DNA of 60,728 nucleotides. Source: an uncultured Candidatus Saccharibacteria bacterium (lineage in GTDB: Bacteria; Patescibacteriota; Saccharimonadia; Saccharimonadales; Saccharimonadaceae). The stretch is from contig CAMUBZ010000005.1 of assembly GCA_947087275.1 (NCBI GenBank), positions 1 through 60,728 on the forward strand, in the 5' to 3' direction. Positions 52,232 to 60,727 of the stretch are shown here, piece by piece. The first letter of the stretch is position 1, and each line of letters opens with the position of its first letter. A program made the translations under genes and the position numbers. The notes below the pieces were generated by a model. The model searched no databases and was not told the DNA's origin. It was given only the letters and a program-made list of their open reading frames with translations.

Positions 52232-54013
52232 ATGAATCCAGATAAAATTCGTAATTTCTGTATTATTGCGCACATCGACCACGGCAAATCTACCATTGCC
52301 GATCGTATGATGGAACTCACTGGCACGGTCTCCAAGCGCGAGATGAAGTCGCAGTTGCTCGACTCCATGGAATTGGAGCGCGAGAAGGGAATCACAATTA
52401 AACTTGCCCCCGTACAGATGCATTGGAAAGATTACGTCTTGAACTTGATTGATACTCCGGGGCATGTCGATTTTTCTTATGAGGTTTCGCGTTCATTACA
52501 GGCGGTAGAAGCCGCAGTGTTGGTGGTAGACGCCACGCAGGGAATTCAGGCGCAAACATTGGCCAATGTCTATCTGGCGCTGGAACAAGATCTCTATATT
52601 ATCTCAGTGATTAACAAAGTCGACCTGCCAGCGGCCGACGTCGAAAAAGTTACCGCTCAGATTGTCAATTTGCTCGGCTGTAAACCCGAAGAAATTATCC
52701 TCGCCTCTGGCAAAACTGGTCAAGGCGTCCCCGAAATCCTCGACCGCATCATCGAACGAGCCCCGGCACCTACTCAACAGTGCATCGATGCGACGACCAG
52801 GGCTCTCATCTTCGATTCCTACTTCGACGACTACCGCGGCGTCGTCCTCTACGTTCGGGTTTTTGAAGGTGCCATCCCCAAAAACTCCGAAATCCGTATG
52901 ATGGCCGCTGGCACCAACGGCCTTGCGCTCGAAGTCGGCGCCCTCACTCCCAAAATGACCCCCACCGCCAGCCTCGAAGAGGGCAGTATCGGCTACATCG
53001 TCACCAACCTCAAAACCACCCGCGAAGCCAAAGTCGGCGATACTGTTACACTGGCCAAAACTCCTGCCGCCACACCACTTCCGGGCTACAAGAATGTTTT
53101 GCCGTTTGTTTACGCTGGATTTTTCCCTGTGAGTAATGATCAATATCAAGACCTCAAAGATGCCGTAGAAAAACTCGCCATGTCCGATTCGGCTCTACAT
53201 TTTGAGCCCGAGAATTCGCCGATTCTCGGTTTTGGCCTGCGTATTGGCTTCCTTGGCCTGCTCCATATGGATATTATCCGCGAGCGTTTAGAAAGGGAAT
53301 TTAACCTCGACTTAGTGATTACTAACCCGAGCACCAATTATGAAGTTACTATGGCCGATGGCGAGGATCTCAATATTCGCTCCGCGTCTGACCTCCCTGA
53401 TATTTCTGGGGTAGCGGAAATCCGCGAACCGTGGGTCAAAGGCGAGATTATTCTGCCGCAAAATATGATTGGTGGCGTGCTCAATTTGATTAACGAAAAA
53501 CGTGGTCATCAGACTAATCTGAGCTACATCGAAGACCGCGCCGTGATTGATTTTGAAGCCCCCATGGCCAACCTGCTGACTGATTTTTATGACCAGCTCA
53601 AAAGTATTACGTCAGGCTACGCTAGTTTCAACTACGAACTCTCCGATTATCGTGCCGAAGATTTGGTGCGACTGGATTTTCTTGTGGGTGGTCAACGCAT
53701 TGATGCCCTTAGTCTCATGTGTCATCGTTCCGAAGCTGACGCGCTCGGGCGCGAAATCACGAAGAAACTCAAAACCGTCATTCCGCGCCAGAACTTTGAA
53801 GTGGCCCTCCAAGCGGCAATTGGTGCCAAAATTATCGCGCGCGAGACGATTGGCGCTTATCGCAAGGATGTGACTGTCAAAATTCACACTGGTGATCGCG
53901 ATCGTAAGGCTAAACTCCTCGAAAAGCAGAAGAAGGGTAAAGCCCGCATGAAGCGCTTCGGCAAAATCGACATCCCATCCGAAGCCTTCACTGTGATGCT
54001 CAAGAGAGATTAA
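52232..54013 (+). CDS. lepA: Elongation factor 4 (LepA)
   Basis: 593 residues, the family length. G1 IAHIDHGKST (13-22), G2 RGIT-type EREKGITIKL, G3 DTPGHVDF, G4 NKVDLP, and the LepA-specific C-terminal domain (ETIGAYRKDVTVKIHTGDRDRKAKLLEKQKKGKARMKRFG). It binds ribosomes and remodels stalled or pre-translocation states. TATAAT (52219-52224) ends 7 nt before the ATG: leaderless. A terminator follows. Confidence 0.97.
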   Translation: MNPDKIRNFCIIAHIDHGKSTIADRMMELTGTVSKREMKSQLLDSMELEREKGITIKLAPVQMHWKDYVLNLIDTPGHVDFSYEVSRSLQAVEAAVLVVDATQGIQAQTLANVYLALEQDLYIISVINKVDLPAADVEKVTAQIVNLLGCKPEEIILASGKTGQGVPEILDRIIERAPAPTQQCIDATTRALIFDSYFDDYRGVVLYVRVFEGAIPKNSEIRMMAAGTNGLALEVGALTPKMTPTASLEEGSIGYIVTNLKTTREAKVGDTVTLAKTPAATPLPGYKNVLPFVYAGFFPVSNDQYQDLKDAVEKLAMSDSALHFEPENSPILGFGLRIGFLGLLHMDIIRERLEREFNLDLVITNPSTNYEVTMADGEDLNIRSASDLPDISGVAEIREPWVKGEIILPQNMIGGVLNLINEKRGHQTNLSYIEDRAVIDFEAPMANLLTDFYDQLKSITSGYASFNYELSDYRAEDLVRLDFLVGGQRIDALSLMCHRSEADALGREITKKLKTVIPRQNFEVALQAAIGAKIIARETIGAYRKDVTVKIHTGDRDRKAKLLEKQKKGKARMKRFGKIDIPSEAFTVMLKRD

Positions 54014-54020
54014 ACATGAG

Positions 54021-54049
54021 AAAACTCCCGGTCCAGGACTGGGAGTTTT
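54021..54049. terminator. Bidirectional terminator
   Basis: AAAACTCCC-GGTCCAGGACT-GGGAGTTTT between lepA and the convergent accessory gene. Confidence 0.85.
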
Positions 54050-54074
54050 CAATTCAGCATATGACATCTATCAT

Positions 54075-54809
54075 TTACACGGCAACAGGCTCATGCAGGT
54101 TGGTCAGTTTGTGGGCAAATATATCCTTAACGTCGTCGCAAACGGCAAACTCCGGATAAAGATTCCCACACATACTTAACCACACTTTCAGCGCATCCGG
54201 ATGCGCACTGAAGAAAGTTTCTTCAGTGCTGGTCATGATATACGGTGAGTGCAGATCGAACACACTGGTTCCATGCGCGCTCCAGTCCGGGCAATTCAAG
54301 TCCTTCACCTCAAATTTTACCTCAAACGTCGGGTCACCGTTTTCACTAGTGCATGACTCCAATGTCGGATTAAGCGCAACCGTGCGGTCCAGATGTTTGC
54401 TCTCACCAGCCCTGTCCCAAACCGAAAATGCGACAAACTTGTCATTGGTCTCAAACCAATCCCTCGTCCGCAGGTCGGGAAGCAACGGAAAATCCTCATC
54501 CGCCAGCGCAATCGCCTCGCGCAAACTGGTTGCATAGCCTTTGAGTGTCGCAGCGGTTTTTGTGTGCTCCTCAAAGCAAGTGATTTTGCATTCGCCATTG
54601 CAGGCAAGGCAGGTTTCGTCATCGGTGCGCAAAGCGTTCTCCACAGATGTGAGCAGGCACTCCAAATTAGCCACGCCGCACGTTTGCAAAATTTCCACGG
54701 AGGGAATTGCATCGGTGCTGAGCGGCAGTATGCCAATTTGGCTATACTTGTCGCCCAATTTGTCGCTTTCGCCTTTTGCTACTTCGTGTTTCTTTGTTTT
54801 TGTTGTCAT
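54075..54809 (-). CDS. Hypothetical accessory protein
   Basis: 244 residues from the ATG at 54809 (AAGGAGGTCTTT just before). Soluble, acidic. Cys-containing segment TCLACNGECKITCFEEH (about 68-84) could bind metal, and a second set of Cys lies near the C-terminus. No family recognised. Monocistronic with strong promoter and a leader of about 165 nt that resembles the leader of the gene at 55082-56203, pointing to joint control. Confidence 0.75.
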   Translation of the reverse strand: MTTKTKKHEVAKGESDKLGDKYSQIGILPLSTDAIPSVEILQTCGVANLECLLTSVENALRTDDETCLACNGECKITCFEEHTKTAATLKGYATSLREAIALADEDFPLLPDLRTRDWFETNDKFVAFSVWDRAGESKHLDRTVALNPTLESCTSENGDPTFEVKFEVKDLNCPDWSAHGTSVFDLHSPYIMTSTEETFFSAHPDALKVWLSMCGNLYPEFAVCDDVKDIFAHKLTNLHEPVAV

Positions 54810-54977
54810 AAAGACCTCCTTAAATCGGCATTTCGCCAAGTATTCTGCTGTTTAGCAGTAGCAGAAGTAAGCATTTCTCGCTCCTGATACCGCCAAACAG
54901 TACATAAAGTGGTCCTACAACAAAAAAATCATATGCCAAATTGTTTAAAATGCATGGGAAACAAGCCCCATACCCTT

Positions 54978-55006
54978 ATTGTAGCACAGATTATCTAAAA
55001 AGTCAA
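54978..55006 (-). promoter_or_regulatory. Promoter of the 54075-54809 gene
   Basis: TTGACT, 17 nt, TGTGCTACAAT. The leader (54810-54971) holds TATGGG..TCCCATG, a TGTTTGGCGGTAT segment and CTGCTACTGCTAAACAGCAG just before the SD region. Confidence 0.85.
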
Positions 55007-55012
55007 GCATAG

Positions 55013-55038
55013 AAAATCCCCGACCGCAGCCGGGGATA
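55013..55038 (-). terminator. Terminator of the 55082-56203 gene
   Basis: On the minus strand ATCCCCG-GCTGCGG-TCGGGGAT followed by TTTTC. Confidence 0.85.
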
Positions 55039-55081
55039 ATCCTTAAACGTTTAAAACCTCATCAACAATGCATCTGCTACT

Positions 55082-56203
55082 TTATTTTTCTGTCAACGCT
55101 CGTTTTACACCCGGCGTTACTGCAAATCGCTCAGCTTCATGTATCATGTTCCACCAAACTGTACGGAAGTCCGGGTTCACCCTCAGATAATTATATTTTG
55201 CTTCAGACATATATAAAGTATCCGAATGCAGACGAAATTGTATCTTCAGGGTTCTACCGTCGTACATGTTAAGCAAAAAGCACCTTACGTCGCGTTCATC
55301 AGTAGTACAGCAAACAAAGACCCCGCGCTGAATATTGCCATCGCTGTCAATCTCCACGATTCTATCGCCGGATTTTAAGCCACGCATGTGGTCGAAGCTG
55401 CGCAAGGAAAAATGCGGGCGCGAGCATCTCTGCTTATGATTACGCGAAGACGCTTCCGTAATATTGTGCAGATACTTTTCGATGTAATCCAGTTTTTCCT
55501 GAATCTTATCAATCTCGCCCCGTAAATAGTCCTTGCAGTCCTCAAGCATCCGCTGGTCAACTTCGGCAAAAATACATCCTTCATGTTTGAATGGCTCTAC
55601 ACCGTAGCACTCGGCGTAATGCGGGCACTGCGGTATTGGCTCCGGAATAGTTTCTTTGGATGCTATCAGGGGAGTGGTGGTCGCGATACTATGCATCATA
55701 AAACACTGATAGCTACTGCATGGCCGCGGTGTCCTCTTGCACCATTCGGCAACGTATCTGCCGAATCTGCAAGAATGCGTCTTACGCATTCTTTTTTCCG
55801 CTACCTTGTAATAAGTATCCGCATCGCCGTTTGACATCAACTCCTTTTCCAACTCCTTTGGCACTTCGGCATAACCCATTCCACGCCAATTACAAGAAAA
55901 TGCCTTGCCGTCAGGTGAAGCGCATTCTTTGCGTATCTTTTCAGGTGTTGCAGACCTCATCCTATTCAGTTCGGCGCATATTTCTTTTTGTACGCGACGG
56001 AACTTTTTCTCTTCATGACGCAAGTCTGCCATAATATCTGAAACATTGTTGGCGCCCAAAAAAGCCAGTTCGCTTGGAGTCGGAATTTTCGTGTTCGTCA
56101 AATCATCCACAAACAGGTCGGGATAAAAATACTCACGCGTCATCCGCTCAAGGTTCAGGGTGCTGAGTTTACGAGTTCCATTTGCATTGTTTTGATTTGT
56201 CAT
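55082..56203 (-). CDS. Hypothetical Cys-rich accessory protein
   Basis: 373 residues, soluble, no signal peptide. Many Cys and His in the middle (HSCRFGRYVAEWCKRTPRPC, then QCPHYAECYGVEPF and HEGCIFAEV, about 145-225) suggest zinc binding. A coiled-coil stretch follows (LRGEIDKIQEKLDYIEKYL), then a C-terminal SH3-like region with RSFDHMRGLKSGDRIVEID. No family recognised. AAAGGAGGTCATAATC precedes the ATG. Confidence 0.75.
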   Translation of the reverse strand: MTNQNNANGTRKLSTLNLERMTREYFYPDLFVDDLTNTKIPTPSELAFLGANNVSDIMADLRHEEKKFRRVQKEICAELNRMRSATPEKIRKECASPDGKAFSCNWRGMGYAEVPKELEKELMSNGDADTYYKVAEKRMRKTHSCRFGRYVAEWCKRTPRPCSSYQCFMMHSIATTTPLIASKETIPEPIPQCPHYAECYGVEPFKHEGCIFAEVDQRMLEDCKDYLRGEIDKIQEKLDYIEKYLHNITEASSRNHKQRCSRPHFSLRSFDHMRGLKSGDRIVEIDSDGNIQRGVFVCCTTDERDVRCFLLNMYDGRTLKIQFRLHSDTLYMSEAKYNYLRVNPDFRTVWWNMIHEAERFAVTPGVKRALTEK

Positions 56204-56399
56204 GATTATGACCTCCTTTTTATTTTTTGGTCTAGCCAGGTCATTTCACGGCCCGCGCTAGCCTAAAGGTGTGCTGCTTAGCAGCAAAAAATCCAAGTAA
56301 TTCTCAGACTTTTTGCCACCAAACAACATTCGGCCAAAATATAACAAAATTTTAAACGATTTTAACGAACAAAAGGGCAAAATCGTGCCCTATACTTTT

Positions 56400-56428
56400 A
56401 TTGTACCACAAGATACAAATAAAGTCAA
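56400..56428 (-). promoter_or_regulatory. Promoter of the 55082-56203 gene
   Basis: TTGACT, 17 nt, TTGTGGTACAAT. The leader of about 190 nt (56204-56393) starts with AGGGC-ACGATTTT-GCCCTTTT, an attenuator-like hairpin, and has TGTTTGGTGGCA and TGCTGCTAAGCAGCA like the leader at 54.8-54.97 kb. On the plus strand 56429-56600 holds only a TGTGCTAAAAT box (about 56483) and the 5' region of the MATE gene. Confidence 0.75.
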
Positions 56429-56600
56429 TATTATTTGTTGTAATTTTTACAACAAACCTATCCATTTTCAAAAATATTGTGCTAAAATACATAAAGTTGA
56501 CCCAGCTTTGCAGCGTACAATCGTCAATCTGCTGTAATCCATAGGGAATTGGCTCGGAGGGCAGACTAATAAATATTAATTCTAAACAGGATTTTTTGTG

Positions 56601-58595
56601 ATGGATAGCACAGAAAACAAATATCTAGGAAAGGAAAAGATTTCCAAGCTTTTGCTGAAATTTTCGATTCCTTGTATCCTAGCGCTACTTATTACTTCAC
56701 TTTATAACGTCGTCGACCAGATCTTCATCGGTCACGGTACGGCTCCCGGCCTTGGTGCTGTGGGTAACGCCGCTACCTCAATCGTCTTTCCGCTGACGCT
56801 CGTCGCCGTAGCGCTTTCGGGGATGTTTGGTGACGGTACGGCCGCTTTCTTGTCGATTTGCCAGGGACGCAAGGATACTAAAAATGCCCACCGTGCGGTC
56901 GGTAGCAGCATGCTTATTACCTTCGTCATCAGTATCGTTTTGGTGGCGCTCGGTTATCTTTTCTGCGACCAAATTCTCGGTCTCTTTGGTGCCAGTGGCG
57001 AAAACCTTATCTATGCGCGCCAATATTTCTACATTATTATTTCGTTCTTCCCAATCTATATGCTGGGATATATGCTCAACTCGGTGATTCGTGCGGACGG
57101 CGCACCGTCGTTCGCCATGATTGCCACGGTGGCTGGTGCTCTCACCAACATTATTCTCGACCCAGTTTTCATCTTTGTCTTGAACTGGGGCATCCGCGGC
57201 GCCGCCTGGGCTACGATTTTGGGGCAAGTGCTTACACTCGTTCTTTCCGTGATTTATCTCTTCCGTACCAAAACTTTTCGTTTGCAACTTGAAAGTTTCA
57301 AACCTGCTGGCCAGGTAGTGAGCACAGTGGCCAAACTCGGCATTTCTACTCTCATTACCCAACTCTCGATCGTGATTATCTCCATGGTTTGTAACAAGAT
57401 GTTGGCCACCTATGGCGCCAATTCGATTTACGGCGCTAACGACCCGCTGGCTATCATCGGTATCTGTATGAAGGTCTTCACTATTGTCTTGAGTATCGCT
57501 ATGGGTATTATCATCGGCGCTCAGCCAATCCTTGGTTTCAATATCGGCGCTGGCAAATTTGACCGTGTGCGTGAAACTTTCCGCAAATGCCTCACTGCCA
57601 CAATTATTGTTGGCTTGGTGGCAACCGTCATCTTTGAAGTTTGCCCACAATTCATCATCAATATCTTTGGCTCCAACTCCGAGAACCCTGAACTTTACAT
57701 GCAGTTTGCAACTTTGACTTTCCGTATCTTCTTGCTACTCATTACGCTGACTTGTACCATCAAAGTCATTTCTATCTTCTTCCAGGCCGTGGGCGAACCG
57801 TTGCGCGCTGCGATTGTTTCGCTTTCGCGTGACATCGTACTGTTCGTGCCGTTGGTTCTTATTCTTCCACGCCTGATGAACGACATCAATGGTATCCTCT
57901 GGGCTGCACCAGCTGCCGATATCTTCGGTATCATTATTGCTGGTGGTTTGGCAATTGCTTACTTCCGTCACCTCGGCCGTGAGAAAACTACTACCGCTTC
58001 AACCTCTGCCACAATTCAAAAGTCGCATCCGGGTGTTATCATTACCATCTCTCGTGAGCATGGTTCACAGGGCAAGAAGATTGGTGAATTGGTGGCAAAG
58101 CAACTTGGTATCCCATATTACTACAAGGAGTTGACCGCTTTGGCTGCTCAGGAAAGTGGCATCGATCAAGAATATATCAAAAAGGTCAATAGTAACGACG
58201 GTGAGCAAATTATGCACGAACTCTATCTCACTACTTCGCCAGCCAAATATGCGATTGAAGCCCAAGACGCTGTTTTGCATAACATCGCCGAGCAAGGTTC
58301 CTGTGTGATTGTTGGTCGCGCTGCCGATTATGTCTTGCGCGATACGCCAAACTTGCTTCGCGTATTTATCTACGCGCCCAAAGATTTCCGTATCCGGAAT
58401 GTAATGGCGATGTATGATGACAATGAAAAAGATGCCGCCAAGAACATTGAACGTTCCGACAAGAATCGGGCCGAATATTATGGCATGATTTCTGGCCAGA
58501 ATTGGGGTGACCCACGCAACTACGACCTCTGCATCGACGCTTCGCTCGGGCAAGAAAAGGTTGCGGAAATAATCAGTCAGCTAGCTAATTCATAG
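56601..58595 (+). CDS. MATE transporter fused to a cytidylate-kinase-like domain
   Basis: 664 residues from the ATG at 56601. Residues 1-450 are a 12-helix MATE family transporter (FSIPCILALLITSLYNVVDQIFIG, GDGTAAFLSICQGR, GAQPILGFNIGA). After a Thr/Ser linker, about 477-660 is a cytidylate-kinase-like domain (IITISREHGSQGKKIGELVAKQLGIPYYY, VIVGRAADYVLR, RVFIYAP). The kinase domain has REHGSQGKK in place of a classic GxxxxGK P-loop. A phosphotransferase fused to an exporter suggests export coupled to, or sensed by, a nucleotide or small-molecule kinase; substrate unknown. It ends inside palindromic element B. Confidence 0.88.
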   Translation: MDSTENKYLGKEKISKLLLKFSIPCILALLITSLYNVVDQIFIGHGTAPGLGAVGNAATSIVFPLTLVAVALSGMFGDGTAAFLSICQGRKDTKNAHRAVGSSMLITFVISIVLVALGYLFCDQILGLFGASGENLIYARQYFYIIISFFPIYMLGYMLNSVIRADGAPSFAMIATVAGALTNIILDPVFIFVLNWGIRGAAWATILGQVLTLVLSVIYLFRTKTFRLQLESFKPAGQVVSTVAKLGISTLITQLSIVIISMVCNKMLATYGANSIYGANDPLAIIGICMKVFTIVLSIAMGIIIGAQPILGFNIGAGKFDRVRETFRKCLTATIIVGLVATVIFEVCPQFIINIFGSNSENPELYMQFATLTFRIFLLLITLTCTIKVISIFFQAVGEPLRAAIVSLSRDIVLFVPLVLILPRLMNDINGILWAAPAADIFGIIIAGGLAIAYFRHLGREKTTTASTSATIQKSHPGVIITISREHGSQGKKIGELVAKQLGIPYYYKELTALAAQESGIDQEYIKKVNSNDGEQIMHELYLTTSPAKYAIEAQDAVLHNIAEQGSCVIVGRAADYVLRDTPNLLRVFIYAPKDFRIRNVMAMYDDNEKDAAKNIERSDKNRAEYYGMISGQNWGDPRNYDLCIDASLGQEKVAEIISQLANS

Positions 58596-58696
58596 ATATT
58601 TCAGGTGGGTGCGCAGCCTACGGGCGAGCATGCAGCGCGCCATACCCGTAACGACGGGCTATGGCGACGCGTCACCTAAAATAGTCTATGAATTAG
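58585..58696 (+). repeat. Palindromic structured element, copy B
   Basis: Perfect 12-bp closing stem CTAATTCATAGA / TCTATGAATTAG, then TATTT / AAATA and AGGTG / CACCT. Inside are GGTGCGCAGCCTACGGGCGA and the hairpin GCCATA-CCCGT-AACG-ACGGG-C-TATGGC, then GACGCGT. It overlaps the stop codon of the MATE fusion and fills the gap to the convergent folD. It shares its interior with copy A. Confidence 0.7.
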
Positions 58697-58700
58697 CACG

Positions 58701-59525
58701 CTATAACCGATTATTTGCCGCCATTAGCACATGCTCAAAAAGCGCCGTCACAGTGAGCGGGCCAACCCCGCCCACTTTTGGCGTGATAGCCGAAAGGTCG
58801 GTACGCTCACGCACGGTCTCGTCCACATCACCCACCAAGACACCGTCTTCACTAGCGGTACCAGCGTCCACAACCACCGCACCAGGTTTGACCATCTCAG
58901 TTTTTATCAAATGTGGCACACCAGTCGCGCTCACAATAATATCGAAATTCTTTAATTCACTCAGATCGCTATGACTCCGAAACACTGTTACATCGTATCC
59001 AGAATTCCTCCACATTCGTTCCAGTGGTGCTCCCACCAAACGCCCTCGCCCCACCAGGGCAATTCTACTACCCTGCAATTTGATATCATATCCCGCCAAA
59101 AGCCAGTTAATTGCTGTAGCCGTGGCTGACTCAAATATATCTGGCGTCTGCACTGATATATCACCAGATGAATAATTACTTGCCAATCCATCCACGTCTT
59201 TTGCAGGGGCAATTTTGCTCACAACGGTGTCAGTCTGGCTCACGTCTTTGAGTGGTAACTGTACGATAATGCCATGCACGGTTGCATCTTCATTAGCTTC
59301 CGCAATCGCTTGCGCCACGTCTTCCCGCAGCCAATCTTCCACTACCACGTCAATATCGTCGCCATATTGCTTTTTTAAGTTGACATATTTGACAATCACC
59401 GGGTTATCACTATCACGAATAATCACTAATTTTGGCTGCACTCCACGCGCTTGCAAACCGCGCACCTGGTGCACTTGGTTTAATTTCATGTAGCCGGCAA
59501 TCTCGGCACCATTCAACAATTTCAT
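58701..59525 (-). CDS. folD: Methylenetetrahydrofolate dehydrogenase/cyclohydrolase FolD
   Basis: 274 residues. Catalytic Tyr and Lys in VKYVNLKKQYG (about 45-55), HGIIVQLPL (about 83-91), KDVDGLASNYSSGD, nucleotide motif LVGRGRLVGAPLERM (about 156-170) and PKVGGVGPLTVTALFEH at the end, all FolD signatures. It converts 5,10-methylene-THF to 10-formyl-THF. It starts 2 nt after the murB stop with AGGAGAAATAAAC as SD, so it is coupled to murB. Confidence 0.93.
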   Translation of the reverse strand: MKLLNGAEIAGYMKLNQVHQVRGLQARGVQPKLVIIRDSDNPVIVKYVNLKKQYGDDIDVVVEDWLREDVAQAIAEANEDATVHGIIVQLPLKDVSQTDTVVSKIAPAKDVDGLASNYSSGDISVQTPDIFESATATAINWLLAGYDIKLQGSRIALVGRGRLVGAPLERMWRNSGYDVTVFRSHSDLSELKNFDIIVSATGVPHLIKTEMVKPGAVVVDAGTASEDGVLVGDVDETVRERTDLSAITPKVGGVGPLTVTALFEHVLMAANNRL

Positions 59526-59527
59526 GT

Positions 59528-60598
59528 TTATTTCTCCTCTGTTAAACTCGGTATTTCCACCGGCTCTTGGCGTAATGTGTAGCCAAACTTTTCTTGCACA
59601 GCGTCTATAATAGTTTGCCGTGCTCGGTCCAAATCGTGATATGTCTTGGCGGATTTATTAATCAGAACTAAGGCGGCTTTCTCACTCACCACAAAGCCAA
59701 AAAGTTCTTTGCCTTTCAAGCCACAGGCTTCAATTAGCCAGCCGGAATTGATTTTGCCACTACCATCAGCATTGCGCCAAATTGGAATTTCTTTGGCTTC
59801 TGCTTCATCGGCGCCAGCTTTGTCTACAAAAACGTTTTTAAAGAAACTGCCAGCACTGGCCACTTCTTTGGGATCAGGCAATTTTTCGCTCCGAATTTCG
59901 CATATCATACGGCGAATATTGCTGGGAGAAAAATCTGTCTCATGATGTTCTTCAACGTAACGTTCCAGAGAATTATAAAACGGGCGCGACAGCTCGCCCT
60001 TATGCAATTTTACCGTCACGGCCACAATCACAAATCGCCCTGCATCCTTGCCGTGATTAAACCGGGAGTGCCGGTAACTCAGCTCCATTTCGGGTTTAGC
60101 GATGGTGACAAATTGATCGGTTTGCGTGTCATAAGCCTCTACTGACACGATTACTTGTGCCATATCCTGTCCATAAGCGCCAATATTTTGTACCGGCGCT
60201 GCACCCAGTGTGCCAGGGATCATACTCAGAGCCTCAATGCCAGAATAGCCCAAATCGCAGGCCACGCGCACAAAGTCGTCCCAGACTTCTCCGCCCATAC
60301 CTTTCAAGGTCAGTTCATCGCTTAGCTGATGAACGGCATCAACCGTCACAAACTTGCCATCTTGCTCTACGAAAATCCCTTTAATTTCATTTAGAATAAT
60401 CACTCCCGGGAATCCTTCGTCGTGACCAATGGTGTTGGCTCCTCCTCCCATCACCCAAATCGGCAAATCATGTTCCCGCGCAAAACTATAAGCCTGCGCA
60501 ATCTCATCTGGAGTCTTGGCGCTGATCACATAGCGTGCGTTTCCACCTAGGCGCATTGTAGTAAGGCTAGTAACTGGTACATTTTCGCGAATTTCCAT
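59528..60598 (-). CDS. murB: UDP-N-acetylenolpyruvoylglucosamine reductase MurB
   Basis: 356 residues from the ATG at 60598; TATAAT (60605-60610, minus) ends 6 nt upstream, so the longer frame is rejected. FAD-binding VMGGGANTI (about 48-56), LSMIPGTLGAAPVQNIGAYG (about 119-138), SYRHSRF with the catalytic Arg region, SAGSFFKNVF with the proton-donor Ser, and SGWLIEACGLKG. Type I MurB, the second step of UDP-MurNAc synthesis after MurA. Operon murB-folD. Confidence 0.95.
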   Translation of the reverse strand: MEIRENVPVTSLTTMRLGGNARYVISAKTPDEIAQAYSFAREHDLPIWVMGGGANTIGHDEGFPGVIILNEIKGIFVEQDGKFVTVDAVHQLSDELTLKGMGGEVWDDFVRVACDLGYSGIEALSMIPGTLGAAPVQNIGAYGQDMAQVIVSVEAYDTQTDQFVTIAKPEMELSYRHSRFNHGKDAGRFVIVAVTVKLHKGELSRPFYNSLERYVEEHHETDFSPSNIRRMICEIRSEKLPDPKEVASAGSFFKNVFVDKAGADEAEAKEIPIWRNADGSGKINSGWLIEACGLKGKELFGFVVSEKAALVLINKSAKTYHDLDRARQTIIDAVQEKFGYTLRQEPVEIPSLTEEK

Positions 60599-60650
60599 GA
60601 TTTTATTATAGCATTTTTTCGCAATTAGTGATATAATCAACGTATGGTCT

Positions 60651-60727
60651 GGGTCGGTAGCTCAGCTGGTTAGAGCACCTGCCTCTTAAGCAGGGTGTCG
60701 AGGGTTCGAGCCCCTCCCGACTCACCA
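60651..60727 (+). tRNA. tRNA-Lys (CTT)
   Basis: Acceptor GGGTCGG / CCGACTC, anticodon arm CCTGC-CTCTTAA-GCAGG giving CTT, T-arm GGGTTCGAGCCCC, CCA encoded. TATAAT at 60632-60637. The window ends one base after it. Confidence 0.95.

Noticed and set aside
56313-56537. 74-codon plus-strand frame before the MATE gene
   Set aside because: Lies across the promoter and leader of the opposite gene and has no SD or known motif.
56778-57650. 290-codon minus-strand frame inside the MATE gene
   Set aside because: Hydrophilic antisense shadow of a strongly supported transporter.
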